Shown here: piece after piece, positions 1 through 7,922 of the stretch
Layout: every line of letters starts with the position of its first letter
Position numbering within the stretch: position 1 is the first letter of the stretch
Origin: Planctomycetaceae bacterium
GTDB lineage: Bacteria; Planctomycetota; Phycisphaerae; Phycisphaerales; UBA1924
Length of the DNA stretch: 39,845 nucleotides
Direction of reading: 5' to 3'
NCBI GenBank assembly: GCA_021294835.1
Contig: JAJTDF010000035.1
Location: 1 to 39,845 of the forward strand
Translations under genes and position numbers: made by a program
Notes under the pieces: generated by a model
The model's input: only the letters and a program-made list of their open reading frames with translations
Told to the model about the DNA's origin: nothing
The model's database searches: none

Positions 1-318
1 GCTGGTCACCCTGAACGCACTTATCAAACACCAAACAATGTGGGCCCCGAAAACGCTTCAGGCTTGACTTTCAACACAGTCGCTCCCCCACTTCACTCTT
101 GGCGAAGCCCACCCACACCCACCGACCCCCCTTCCTGTCCTTGTCTCCCCTTCGCTCCCTTCGCGCCTTCGCTGACTATGCCTTCTTTCTTCCATCCCCC
201 GCCTAATGAACCGCCCCCCCCACCCCCACCACCCACCCCCATCGCCTGCGTGCCTCGATTTGACCATTTGACCATTTGACCGTTCGACCATCTGCCCCCC
301 CTCTCCCCGGAGCACCCC
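1..318. other. intergenic region at the window start
   Basis: No coding region is supported here. The stretch holds a C-rich run (about 207-245) and a small 8-bp tandem repeat (259-290). Just before the next gene lies GGAG followed by six bases and ATG, a good ribosome binding site for the hydrolase that starts at 319. Open frames on the minus strand over this region are low-complexity shadows of the C-rich DNA. Confidence 0.6.
259..290. repeat. 8-bp tandem repeat (TTTGACCA x4, last two copies imperfect)
   Basis: Four consecutive 8-base units read TTTGACCA, TTTGACCA, TTTGACCG and TTCGACCA. They sit about 30 to 60 bases upstream of the hydrolase start codon. The unit contains TTGACC, which resembles a -35 element, but no matching -10 was seen, so the role is unknown. 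Confidence 0.7.
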
Positions 319-1632
319 ATGCCGGCCCCCGTCCACCCCGTCATCTTCGTGCCCGGCATCACCGCCACCGCCCTGAAAGACGAGTACCCCCTCCCACCCG
401 AGACGGTCTGGTCGGTCCTCAGCAAGGACTTCGAGCGCATCACCCTCCATCCTGACGACCTCCGCTACGAGGCCCGCCAGCCCGTCCGTGTGATCCGCGA
501 TCAGCCCTTTGAGATCGCGTACAAGGAACTCATCGCCGAACTCCGCCACAACCTCACCCCGCGGCCCGACAAACCCGTTCCCGTCTACGCCTTCGGCTAC
601 GACTGGCGTCGCCCCCTGGCCGAGACCGAGGCCGCGCTGGGCGAGTTCATCGACGAGGTGATCGACCGCACCAAGCTCCTCAAGCACTACCACGCCTCCG
701 GCTATGCCGATGACCCCAAGGTCCATCTCATCGGCCACTCCATGGGCGGGCTGATCATCGCCGGCCACCTCAAGCAGGCCGGCAAGCGGGCCCGCGTCGC
801 CAAGGTCGCCACCCTGGCCAGCCCCTTCCGGGGCTCGTTCGAAGCGGTGCTGAAGATCACCACCGGCACCGCCGACCTGGGCGGGGGCGACTCCGGCTCA
901 CGCGAGCGCGAGGCCGCCCGCGTCACCCCGGGGCTGTACCACCTGCTCCCCAGCATGCCCGGCGCCATCACCATCGAGAACCCCGCCCTGGGCTCAAGCC
1001 TCTACCAGCCCGAACTCTGGCAGCCCGGCGTGCACGCCACCATCGCCCAGTTTGTCCGTATGCACGGCCTGGGCAAGGGCTCGGCCGAGCAGCGCGCCGC
1101 CGATCTGTTCGCCTCCCTGCTCACCCAGGCCCGCGAGCACCGCGCCCGCCTGGAGTCCCTCAAGCTCACCGACGCCGGCCTGCAGGCCAAGGACTGGCTC
1201 TGCGTCGTCGGCGTGGACTGCAAGACCCGCACCGGCCTGCGCATCCGCGCCCGCAACGGCAAGCCCGAGTTCGAGCTGGAATCCGAAGACCGCCAGAACC
1301 GCTGGGCCGATCCCGAGGCCACGCCCGCGCAGCGCGCCGCCACCGGCGACGGCACCGTCCCCTTCTCCGGCGCCGTTCCCGCGTTCCTCGATCAGCGCCA
1401 CCTCGTCTGCGTCACGCCCGACGATTTCGGCTACTGGGAGATCCAGGACCGCGTGCTCGCCAAGGCCGCGGGCTTCCACGGCATCCTCCCCAACATGGAC
1501 ATGCTCCACCGCCTGCTCGCCCGCCACCTCACCGGCGCGCCCGATCACCACGGCAACACCTGGGGCCGCCCGGCGCCCGGCATCGCGCCCTCGCAGTGGC
1601 AGCCGCCACTCCCCCTCACGCTCAAGCCCTGA
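319..1632 (+). CDS. LCAT-like alpha/beta hydrolase (lipase/acyltransferase family)
   Basis: The 437-residue product has the layout of the lecithin:cholesterol acyltransferase-like branch of alpha/beta hydrolases. An early 'VIFVPGITATAL' strand supplies the oxyanion-hole region. The nucleophile elbow GHSMGG follows at residues 139-144 with the catalytic serine at about Ser141. The late GDGTVPFSG motif gives the likely catalytic Asp344, and His387 in 'FHGILPN' is the likely catalytic histidine. These are direct readings; assignment of the triad rests on family knowledge. No signal peptide is obvious, so the enzyme is probably cytoplasmic. The substrate (phospholipid, acylglycerol or other ester) cannot be told. 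The start is supported by GGAG six bases upstream of ATG. The gene stands apart from the next (192 bp gap), so co-transcription is uncertain. Confidence 0.85.
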   Translation: MPAPVHPVIFVPGITATALKDEYPLPPETVWSVLSKDFERITLHPDDLRYEARQPVRVIRDQPFEIAYKELIAELRHNLTPRPDKPVPVYAFGYDWRRPLAETEAALGEFIDEVIDRTKLLKHYHASGYADDPKVHLIGHSMGGLIIAGHLKQAGKRARVAKVATLASPFRGSFEAVLKITTGTADLGGGDSGSREREAARVTPGLYHLLPSMPGAITIENPALGSSLYQPELWQPGVHATIAQFVRMHGLGKGSAEQRAADLFASLLTQAREHRARLESLKLTDAGLQAKDWLCVVGVDCKTRTGLRIRARNGKPEFELESEDRQNRWADPEATPAQRAATGDGTVPFSGAVPAFLDQRHLVCVTPDDFGYWEIQDRVLAKAAGFHGILPNMDMLHRLLARHLTGAPDHHGNTWGRPAPGIAPSQWQPPLPLTLKP

Positions 1633-1824
1633 ACCCACACAGGCCCCGCACTGGCAGCGCACACGCAACGCACTGGCAACGCACCCCGTGCGCACGGCTT
1701 CATCCCGCCTTCACCACATTTTGACCGCACGCCAACACCGCGCCGCATCCACGCCGCGATCCTTCGCCGTCGGACCGCATGGCCCGCTCCGGGCCGCACG
1801 TCCGACCCCAAAGGAGACCTGAGT

Positions 1825-3795
1825 ATGTTCAACCCCGCCGTGTCCGTGCGCATCGTTCCGGCCGCCGCCGCTGCCCTGCTGGCCGCCCTCGCCGGCGCCC
1901 CCGCCGCCGCGACCGATCCCGTGCAGCCCACGCTCCGCGTGCTGCCCTACCTGATGAACCCCGCGACCGACGCCGTCTCGGTCCTCTGGTTCACCGCTTC
2001 CCCGGGCGATGCCACCCTCACCGTCACCGGCCCCGGCCTGGCCGCTCCGCTGGTGTTCACCAGCACCGGCGCCCTGGCCCCCGAACTGGACTACGACCTG
2101 CCCGGCGAGGACAGCGCCACCCCGGTCGCCAACGACACCCGCGTGCTGCTGAACAACGCCCCGGCCCGCAACTACAAGCACGCCGTCCGCGTCACCGGCC
2201 TGCAGCCCGACACCCAGTACACCTACACCCTCACCTGGGCCGGCACCGAGTTCTCTCGCACCTTCCGCACCGCCCCCGCGTCCACCACTGAGCGCACGCT
2301 CCGCTTCGGCGTCTACTCCGACAGCGAGACCCTCGTCTCCGGCCGCACCCGCTTCCGCGAGTGGAACGTCGGCGCCCAGGCCCCCGGCTCCACCGGCCGC
2401 CCCGCCGGCACCGGCCGGGGCCGCAACAACTACTTCCTCACCGAGCGCGACGGCTACGCCGCCAACATCGCCTTCATGAAGACCCTCAACCCCGACATGG
2501 TCATCATGCCCGGCGACCTGATCGAAGGCACCGCCGCCGAGTACCAGCGCCGCTGGGACGAGTTCTGGCGGCACAACGCCGGCCAGTACGACGACCTGCT
2601 CACCACCCGCCCGATGGTCGCCGCCATCGGCAACAACTGCATCTTCCTCGGTGCCGGCGCCGGCGACCTGACCAACCGCCGCATCCAGCGCGCCCGCCGG
2701 CAGTGGTCCGCCTACTTCGACTTCCCCGCCAGCGACAACCCGAGCTTCCAGGACCTCTACCACCGCACCGACTTCGGCAACGTCACCATCCTCACCCTCT
2801 GCTCGGTCAAGGCCGTTGAAGAGGCCAATCACCTCGTCGCCCCCGCCCAGGGCACCGGCGCCGGCCCCAACCGCGACACCAACCGCGCCTGGTTCAACGT
2901 CCTCTACACCTTCGGTGACATGCCCGACTTCAACCAGGGCACCACGCAGTGGAACTGGGCCGTCCAGCAGCTCACCGAGGCCCGCGCTCAGAACCGCATC
3001 ATCTTCATGCAGTGGCACCACACCCCCTACAGCCGGGGCGTGCACGGCTCCGCCGTCACCTCCAACCAGTCCGGTGAGGCCATGCGCATCTACCTGCCGC
3101 TCGCCGAGCAGTTCCGCGTCGCCGGCATCTTCTGCGGGCACAGCGAGGTCGCCGAACGCTCCTTCATCGACACCGACAACGACGGCTACGGCGTCAACCT
3201 GTGGGACGTCGGCTTCGCCGGCGACGGCCTCCGCGGCGTTGAAGACGCCCCCGGCGCCACCTCCGCTGCCATCACCGCCTGGCGCAACACTGATCCCACC
3301 TTCGTCATGAACCCCTTCCACGTCTGGTCCGCTGACCGCAGCGAGCCGGAGCTCTGGAACGGCAACCAGCTCCTCGCCGGCGGTAAGCACTACGGCTTCC
3401 TGGATGTGCAGGTCACGCCCATGGGCGACGGCCGCTACACCATCGCTGTCCAGCCCTGGCACATCTTCCCGATCAACGCCGGCGACGCCAACTTCACCGT
3501 CACCGGCTTTGAGCCTCGCACCTACAACGACCGTGTCGTCCTCCGGGGCGAACCCAACAACCTCCGCCCCGTCACCCCCGCCGCCTGCCTGGCCGACATC
3601 ACCGGGATTGGCGGCATCGGCGGCCCCGACCGCATCGTCTCCGGCGACGACTTCATCGCCTTCATCGCCGCCTTCGCCGGTGAAAGCCACCTCGCCGATG
3701 TGACCGGCATCGGCGCCGCTGGCGCGCCCGACGGCCTGATCACTGGCGACGACTTCAACGCCTTCATCGCCGCCTTCGCCTCCGGCTGCCCGTAA
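1825..3795 (+). CDS. secreted purple-acid-phosphatase-like metallophosphoesterase with GC-type dockerin
   Basis: The 656-residue protein starts with a signal peptide (about residues 1-30, Ala-rich). A fibronectin-III-like beta domain follows (about 38-155; 'LQPDTQYTYTLTWAG' is typical), as in purple acid phosphatases. The phosphoesterase domain then spans about 158-460, and a GC-type dockerin with two half-repeats lies from Cys588 to the terminal GCP. The metallophosphoesterase motifs are present but altered: D166-S-E168 instead of D-x-H, GDL around D231, G269-N-N instead of G-N-H, H398-H399, and GH439-S-E441 instead of G-H-x-H. It therefore probably binds metals differently or has a changed activity. 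AAGGAG eight bases before ATG fixes the start. The next gene (3910) also encodes a dockerin protein, and the pair may be co-expressed. The dockerin's binding partner is unknown. Confidence 0.85.
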   Translation: MFNPAVSVRIVPAAAAALLAALAGAPAAATDPVQPTLRVLPYLMNPATDAVSVLWFTASPGDATLTVTGPGLAAPLVFTSTGALAPELDYDLPGEDSATPVANDTRVLLNNAPARNYKHAVRVTGLQPDTQYTYTLTWAGTEFSRTFRTAPASTTERTLRFGVYSDSETLVSGRTRFREWNVGAQAPGSTGRPAGTGRGRNNYFLTERDGYAANIAFMKTLNPDMVIMPGDLIEGTAAEYQRRWDEFWRHNAGQYDDLLTTRPMVAAIGNNCIFLGAGAGDLTNRRIQRARRQWSAYFDFPASDNPSFQDLYHRTDFGNVTILTLCSVKAVEEANHLVAPAQGTGAGPNRDTNRAWFNVLYTFGDMPDFNQGTTQWNWAVQQLTEARAQNRIIFMQWHHTPYSRGVHGSAVTSNQSGEAMRIYLPLAEQFRVAGIFCGHSEVAERSFIDTDNDGYGVNLWDVGFAGDGLRGVEDAPGATSAAITAWRNTDPTFVMNPFHVWSADRSEPELWNGNQLLAGGKHYGFLDVQVTPMGDGRYTIAVQPWHIFPINAGDANFTVTGFEPRTYNDRVVLRGEPNNLRPVTPAACLADITGIGGIGGPDRIVSGDDFIAFIAAFAGESHLADVTGIGAAGAPDGLITGDDFNAFIAAFASGCP

Positions 3796-3909
3796 GCCCG
3801 CGTCCGGCCCGGTATCATTTTCGCGTCGCGTCCCCCTCACTGGGCCGCGACGTCTTCCACAACGCCACGCCTCGAGCCGATCGCGCCCGTTCACAGCAGG
3901 AGCACCCCC

Positions 3910-6696
3910 GTGAGCCCCAGAACGCTCGCCGCCGCAACCGCCGCACTCCTCTCCGCATCCGCCTGCCTGGCGCAGGTCTACCCCCCGGGCTTCGTCTGGA
4001 ACCACAACACCGACTGGGTCCCCGGCAGCAACCCCGGCTGGGCTACCGGCAACCCCTCGCCTGATGCCCTGGGCACCCCGGTGTGGGAAGCGGTCTGGGT
4101 GACCGGCGATCCTCTGGGCGGTGCCAACCCGTGGTACCTGGGCGCCGGCACGCGCCTGGTCTGGGACCCATTCTGGTTCGGCACCGCCAACCCCAACTGG
4201 GTCTTCGCCAACGACACCGCGCCCTCGGTAGGCCGCGGCACCTTCCTCACCCCCGGAGCCCCATCCGCCCCCCGCGTCGCCGCCCTCCGCTGGATCGCGC
4301 CCGCAACCCTCCCCGGCGGGCTGCTCATCGACGGCTCCTTCGTCGGTCGGTGGACCAACAACACCTCCACCTACCAGGTCGCCATCGCCCGCACACCCGC
4401 CGGCGGATCTGCCGCCGACGCCCAGCTGCTCTTCAGCGACACCCTCAGTTCATTCTGGAACGACCGCCCGCAGCCCGTCCACCTCCGCGTCCCCACCGTC
4501 AACGCCGGCGACGTCATCACCCTCTCCGCCCGCGCCACCGCCGACCACGGCTGGTGGACCATCTGGTACCACGACATCAACTTCAAAGCGGCCAAGGTGC
4601 CGGCCTACCCCATCGGCTTTGTCTGGAACCGCCAGAGCGACTGGGTCGCCCGCCCGGAATACGACGCCAACACCACCTACGGCAACCCCGGCCTGGACAC
4701 CCAGGACCAGCCCGTCTGGTCCTACGGCTACACCTCCGGCGGGGCTCTGGGCAGCCCCAACCCCTGGTTCGCCAACACCCCAACCGCACTGCGTTGGGAC
4801 CCCTCCTGGTTCGGCCAGGCCGGCAACGGCACCTGGGTCCCCTCAGACGACACCGCCCCCTCCATCGGGCCCAGCAGCACCTACAACCTCAACACCGCCT
4901 CCGCCTCCCGCACCGGCGTCATCCGCTGGCTCGCCCCCGCCACCCTCCCCGGCGGCCTGCGCATCCAAGGCTCCTGGTCGGTGCAATGGGTCAACAACTC
5001 TCAGCAGTACCAAGCGGTGATCGCGCGTCTCCCCGGCGGCCGCGCTGACCTCGCCGAGGTCCTCACCAGTCGCACCTTCACCATCGGCGAGAACCTCGCC
5101 CAAATCCCCGTGGACATCACCGTGCCGGTTATCCAGCAGGGCGACGTGATCGTCGTCAGCGGCCGCCCCGTCGCCGACCACCCCTGGTACATCTACTTCT
5201 CCGACAACCTCACCTTCACCCACAACTGCCCGTCGATGGCCTTCTCGCCGCCCGCGACCACCCGCATCGCCCTGCGGCAAGGCCAGACCGCGACGCTCTC
5301 GGCCAGCGGCTCGCTTGTCCCCGATCTGCCCGGCTTTGCGCCGACCCTGCGCTGGCACCGCAGCGGCGTGCCCCTCACCGACGGCCCCACCTCTCAGGGC
5401 ACCCTGGTCAGCGGCGCCACCACCACCGACCTGGTCATCACCAACGCCCAACCCGCCGACGACGGCTTCTACACCCTGGTCGCGACCAACTCCTGCGGCC
5501 AGACCCAATCCACGCCCGTTCGCCTCTCGGTCTATCCACGCGCGGCCTTCCAGTGGCAACGCAGTTACAACTGGACAACCCCGCCCGCCTCCGCCGCGGG
5601 CACCAGCGCCGGCAACCCCGACGACGACAGCCTGGGCACGCCGGTCTGGCACGCGCTCTACACCTACGGCGGCCGTCTCAACTCTGTGAACCCATGGTAC
5701 TTGGAACCCACCGTGCCCATGGTCTGGGACACCAGTTGGTACGGCGGCGGCGGCGCCTGGGCGGCTGGCAACGACCTCAATCCCCCTATTGGCCCCGGGA
5801 ATCTGGTTGACAACCGCGTTGACTCCGCCGGCCGCATCCCCGTCGTGCACTGGGAAGCCCCCATCGATCTGCCCGACGTGCTGATCGTCGAGGGCGAACT
5901 CTCGATTTCCTGGAGCGGCGGAGGTGACCAGGCAAGCAACCGGGCCCCCATGGAAGTCGTCATCGCCCACCTGCGAGGCGGCGCCGAACTCAGCCGCTTC
6001 ACCCGGACCGGCTACCGCCAGAACTGCACCTCCTGGTCCTGCCAGCCATGGACCGAAGTGTCAAGCATCAGGCTTGAGTTCCCGGGAGTACAACAAGGCG
6101 ACCGCATCGTCATCAGCGGACGAACCCTCACCGCCGCCGATGGGCACCCCCAGCACGGCTGGACCGTCCTCGGTGACAACTTGACCTTCCGCTACTCTTG
6201 CACGCCCGCACCGCTCGCCGCCGCCCTGACCCGCAACTACATCGGATCAGACGCCGCCTTCTCTGTCGCTGTCCGCCCCGCGAGCACGCCCCAGTCCTTC
6301 GCCTGGCGCCGCAACGGCGTCGCCATCGATCCCGCCAACCCGCGCTTCTCCATACTCTCCACCGCCGTCTCCAGCCAACTGCGTATCGCCGACGCCGCGC
6401 CGCAGGACATCGGTGACTACTCGTGCCTAGTCACCAGCGACTGCGGCCAAGTCGAGATCCAGGCCGGCATCCTGCTCTCCGCCTGCCTTGCCGACGTCAC
6501 CGACGTCGGCGGCAGCCCTTTCCCTGACGGGCTGATCACCGGAGACGACTTCATCGCCTTTATCAACGCCTTCGTCTCTGGATTTCCCCTCGCCGACATT
6601 GTCGCCATCGGTGGACCGCCCTCCCAGCCCGACGGCCTGATCACTGGCGACGACTTCAACGCCTTCATCGCCTCCTTCGCTTCTGGCTGCCCCTGA
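3910..6696 (+). CDS. secreted triple-repeat/Ig-like protein with GC-type dockerin
   Basis: The 928-residue protein begins with a GTG codon seven bases after AGGAG and has a signal peptide (about 1-22, ending ACLAQ). A domain of roughly 200 residues occurs three times, starting near residues 24, 233 and 542. Each copy shows 'FVWN/FQWQ...DW/NW', 'GNPxxDxxGTPVW', 'NPWY/NPWF', 'WDPxW', 'RWxAPxxLP', a buried 'VVIARxxGG'-type strand, 'GDxIxxSxR' and 'DNLTF'. The overall pattern resembles beta-sandwich domains of surface proteins in the PVC group, but the match is by eye. Ig-like domains follow copy 2 (about 440-540) and copy 3 (about 768-855). A two-half GC-type dockerin runs from Cys859 to the end. 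No enzyme motif is seen. A binding or structural role at the cell surface is the best inference. Confidence 0.85.
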   Translation: MSPRTLAAATAALLSASACLAQVYPPGFVWNHNTDWVPGSNPGWATGNPSPDALGTPVWEAVWVTGDPLGGANPWYLGAGTRLVWDPFWFGTANPNWVFANDTAPSVGRGTFLTPGAPSAPRVAALRWIAPATLPGGLLIDGSFVGRWTNNTSTYQVAIARTPAGGSAADAQLLFSDTLSSFWNDRPQPVHLRVPTVNAGDVITLSARATADHGWWTIWYHDINFKAAKVPAYPIGFVWNRQSDWVARPEYDANTTYGNPGLDTQDQPVWSYGYTSGGALGSPNPWFANTPTALRWDPSWFGQAGNGTWVPSDDTAPSIGPSSTYNLNTASASRTGVIRWLAPATLPGGLRIQGSWSVQWVNNSQQYQAVIARLPGGRADLAEVLTSRTFTIGENLAQIPVDITVPVIQQGDVIVVSGRPVADHPWYIYFSDNLTFTHNCPSMAFSPPATTRIALRQGQTATLSASGSLVPDLPGFAPTLRWHRSGVPLTDGPTSQGTLVSGATTTDLVITNAQPADDGFYTLVATNSCGQTQSTPVRLSVYPRAAFQWQRSYNWTTPPASAAGTSAGNPDDDSLGTPVWHALYTYGGRLNSVNPWYLEPTVPMVWDTSWYGGGGAWAAGNDLNPPIGPGNLVDNRVDSAGRIPVVHWEAPIDLPDVLIVEGELSISWSGGGDQASNRAPMEVVIAHLRGGAELSRFTRTGYRQNCTSWSCQPWTEVSSIRLEFPGVQQGDRIVISGRTLTAADGHPQHGWTVLGDNLTFRYSCTPAPLAAALTRNYIGSDAAFSVAVRPASTPQSFAWRRNGVAIDPANPRFSILSTAVSSQLRIADAAPQDIGDYSCLVTSDCGQVEIQAGILLSACLADVTDVGGSPFPDGLITGDDFIAFINAFVSGFPLADIVAIGGPPSQPDGLITGDDFNAFIASFASGCP

Positions 6697-6837
6697 CCAC
6701 CCCGCCGCCAGCCGGCCGCCCTTCGTCAAGGACTGGTAAAGCCTGCGTCCGCTGCACCACCTGGGCCACGCACCCGGTATGCTCGCCTGTCACCGCCTCA
6801 CCGCACCTTCCCCCGCCCCCGCGTCCGAGTGTCGCCC

Positions 6838-7866
6838 ATGACCAGCAACCCGAGTCTTGACCAGTCCGCCGCCGCCTCCGCCCTCTCCCGTCGCCAGGCC
6901 CTCCTCGCCGGCGCCTTGGGCCTGGGCGGAGCCATGCTCGGCGCCTGCGCCGGCTCCAACACCTCCGCCACCGGCGGGGCCGCAGGCGTTGCCGCCTCCG
7001 CCCGCCGCAGCCTGCGCATCGCCCACCTGACCGACCTGCACATCCAGCCCGAACTGCGCGCCACCGAGGGCGTCACCGCCTGCCTCAAGGCCGTTGCCGC
7101 CGAGAAGCCCGATCTGATCATCACCGGCGGCGACCTGATCTTCGACGGCTTCGCCGAAGACAAAGCCCGCACGCAACTGCAGTGGGACCTGCTCACCCGC
7201 ACCTTCGCCGACAACGCCCCCTGCCCGGTGCTGCACACCCTGGGCAACCACGACATCTGGGGCTGGCACAAGGGCAAGAGCAAGACCACCGGCACCGAGC
7301 CCGGCTGGGGCAAGGCGTGGGCCTGCCAGGCCCTGAAGATGGAACGCCCGTACAACGTCAGCGAGCACAACGGCTGGCGCATCATCCGGCTGGACAGCAC
7401 CCACCCCGACGCCACCGACCCCAACGGCTACATCGCCCGGCTTGATCCGGCCCAGCTTGACTGGCTGGAGGCCGAACTCAAGCGGCCCACCCCGGCCGCC
7501 CACACGCTGGTGGTCTCGCACATCCCCATCCTCTCGGCCACCCCGCTGCTGCGCAAGCCCAACCAGAACGCCGACGAGGACTGGCTGATCCGGGGTGGGC
7601 TGATGCACACCGACTCCGCCGAGATCCGCGCCCTGCTCGAGTCCCCGCAGGCCCGCGTCCGCGCCGCCATCTCCGGGCACATGCACCGGCTGGAGCGGCT
7701 CGACGTCCGCGGGATCACCTACATGTGCAACGGCGCCGTGAGCGGCTCATGGTGGAAGGGCCCGCACCACGAGGCCCAGGAAGGCTTCATGCTTCTGGAC
7801 ATGTTCAGCGACGGCGCGATCGCCTCCCGGTACTGCACCTACGGCTGGACCGCCGACCGCGCCTGA
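6838..7866 (+). CDS. Tat-exported metallophosphoesterase (calcineurin-like)
   Basis: This 342-residue phosphoesterase contains the full set of family motifs: D66-L-H68, GGD99, G-N137-H138-D139, SH228 and GH281-M-H283. A dinuclear metal centre should therefore be intact, and the family hydrolyses phosphomono- or phosphodiesters (the CpdA-like branch acts on cyclic nucleotides). The N-terminus has a twin-arginine signal (SRRQALLAGALG) followed by LGAC with the cysteine at residue 37. Export by the Tat route and lipid anchoring are therefore likely. The ATG at 6838 was chosen because it keeps the signal intact; a GTG three codons upstream (6829) is an alternative and no strong ribosome site decides between them. 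Its intact motifs contrast with the altered ones in the phosphoesterase at 1825-3795. The substrate is unknown. Confidence 0.88.
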   Translation: MTSNPSLDQSAAASALSRRQALLAGALGLGGAMLGACAGSNTSATGGAAGVAASARRSLRIAHLTDLHIQPELRATEGVTACLKAVAAEKPDLIITGGDLIFDGFAEDKARTQLQWDLLTRTFADNAPCPVLHTLGNHDIWGWHKGKSKTTGTEPGWGKAWACQALKMERPYNVSEHNGWRIIRLDSTHPDATDPNGYIARLDPAQLDWLEAELKRPTPAAHTLVVSHIPILSATPLLRKPNQNADEDWLIRGGLMHTDSAEIRALLESPQARVRAAISGHMHRLERLDVRGITYMCNGAVSGSWWKGPHHEAQEGFMLLDMFSDGAIASRYCTYGWTADRA

Positions 7867-7922
7867 CCAAGACTCATCGCGACTGACCGCGTCCGACCGC
7901 CTGCCTCGGTCACGACGGCCCC

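Noticed and set aside
259-290. Possible CRISPR array
   Set aside because: The repeats are eight bases with no spacers between them, and no cas gene is present.
1711-4005. Long minus-strand frame opposite the dockerin phosphoesterase
   Set aside because: It is Gly/Val/Asp-rich and lacks domain sense. The + strand frame has a signal peptide, fold motifs and a ribosome site.
7867-7922. TGACCG/CGGTCA inverted repeat between the Tat phosphoesterase and the cyanophycinase-like gene
   Set aside because: The stem is only 6 bp with a long loop and no T-run, too weak to call a terminator.
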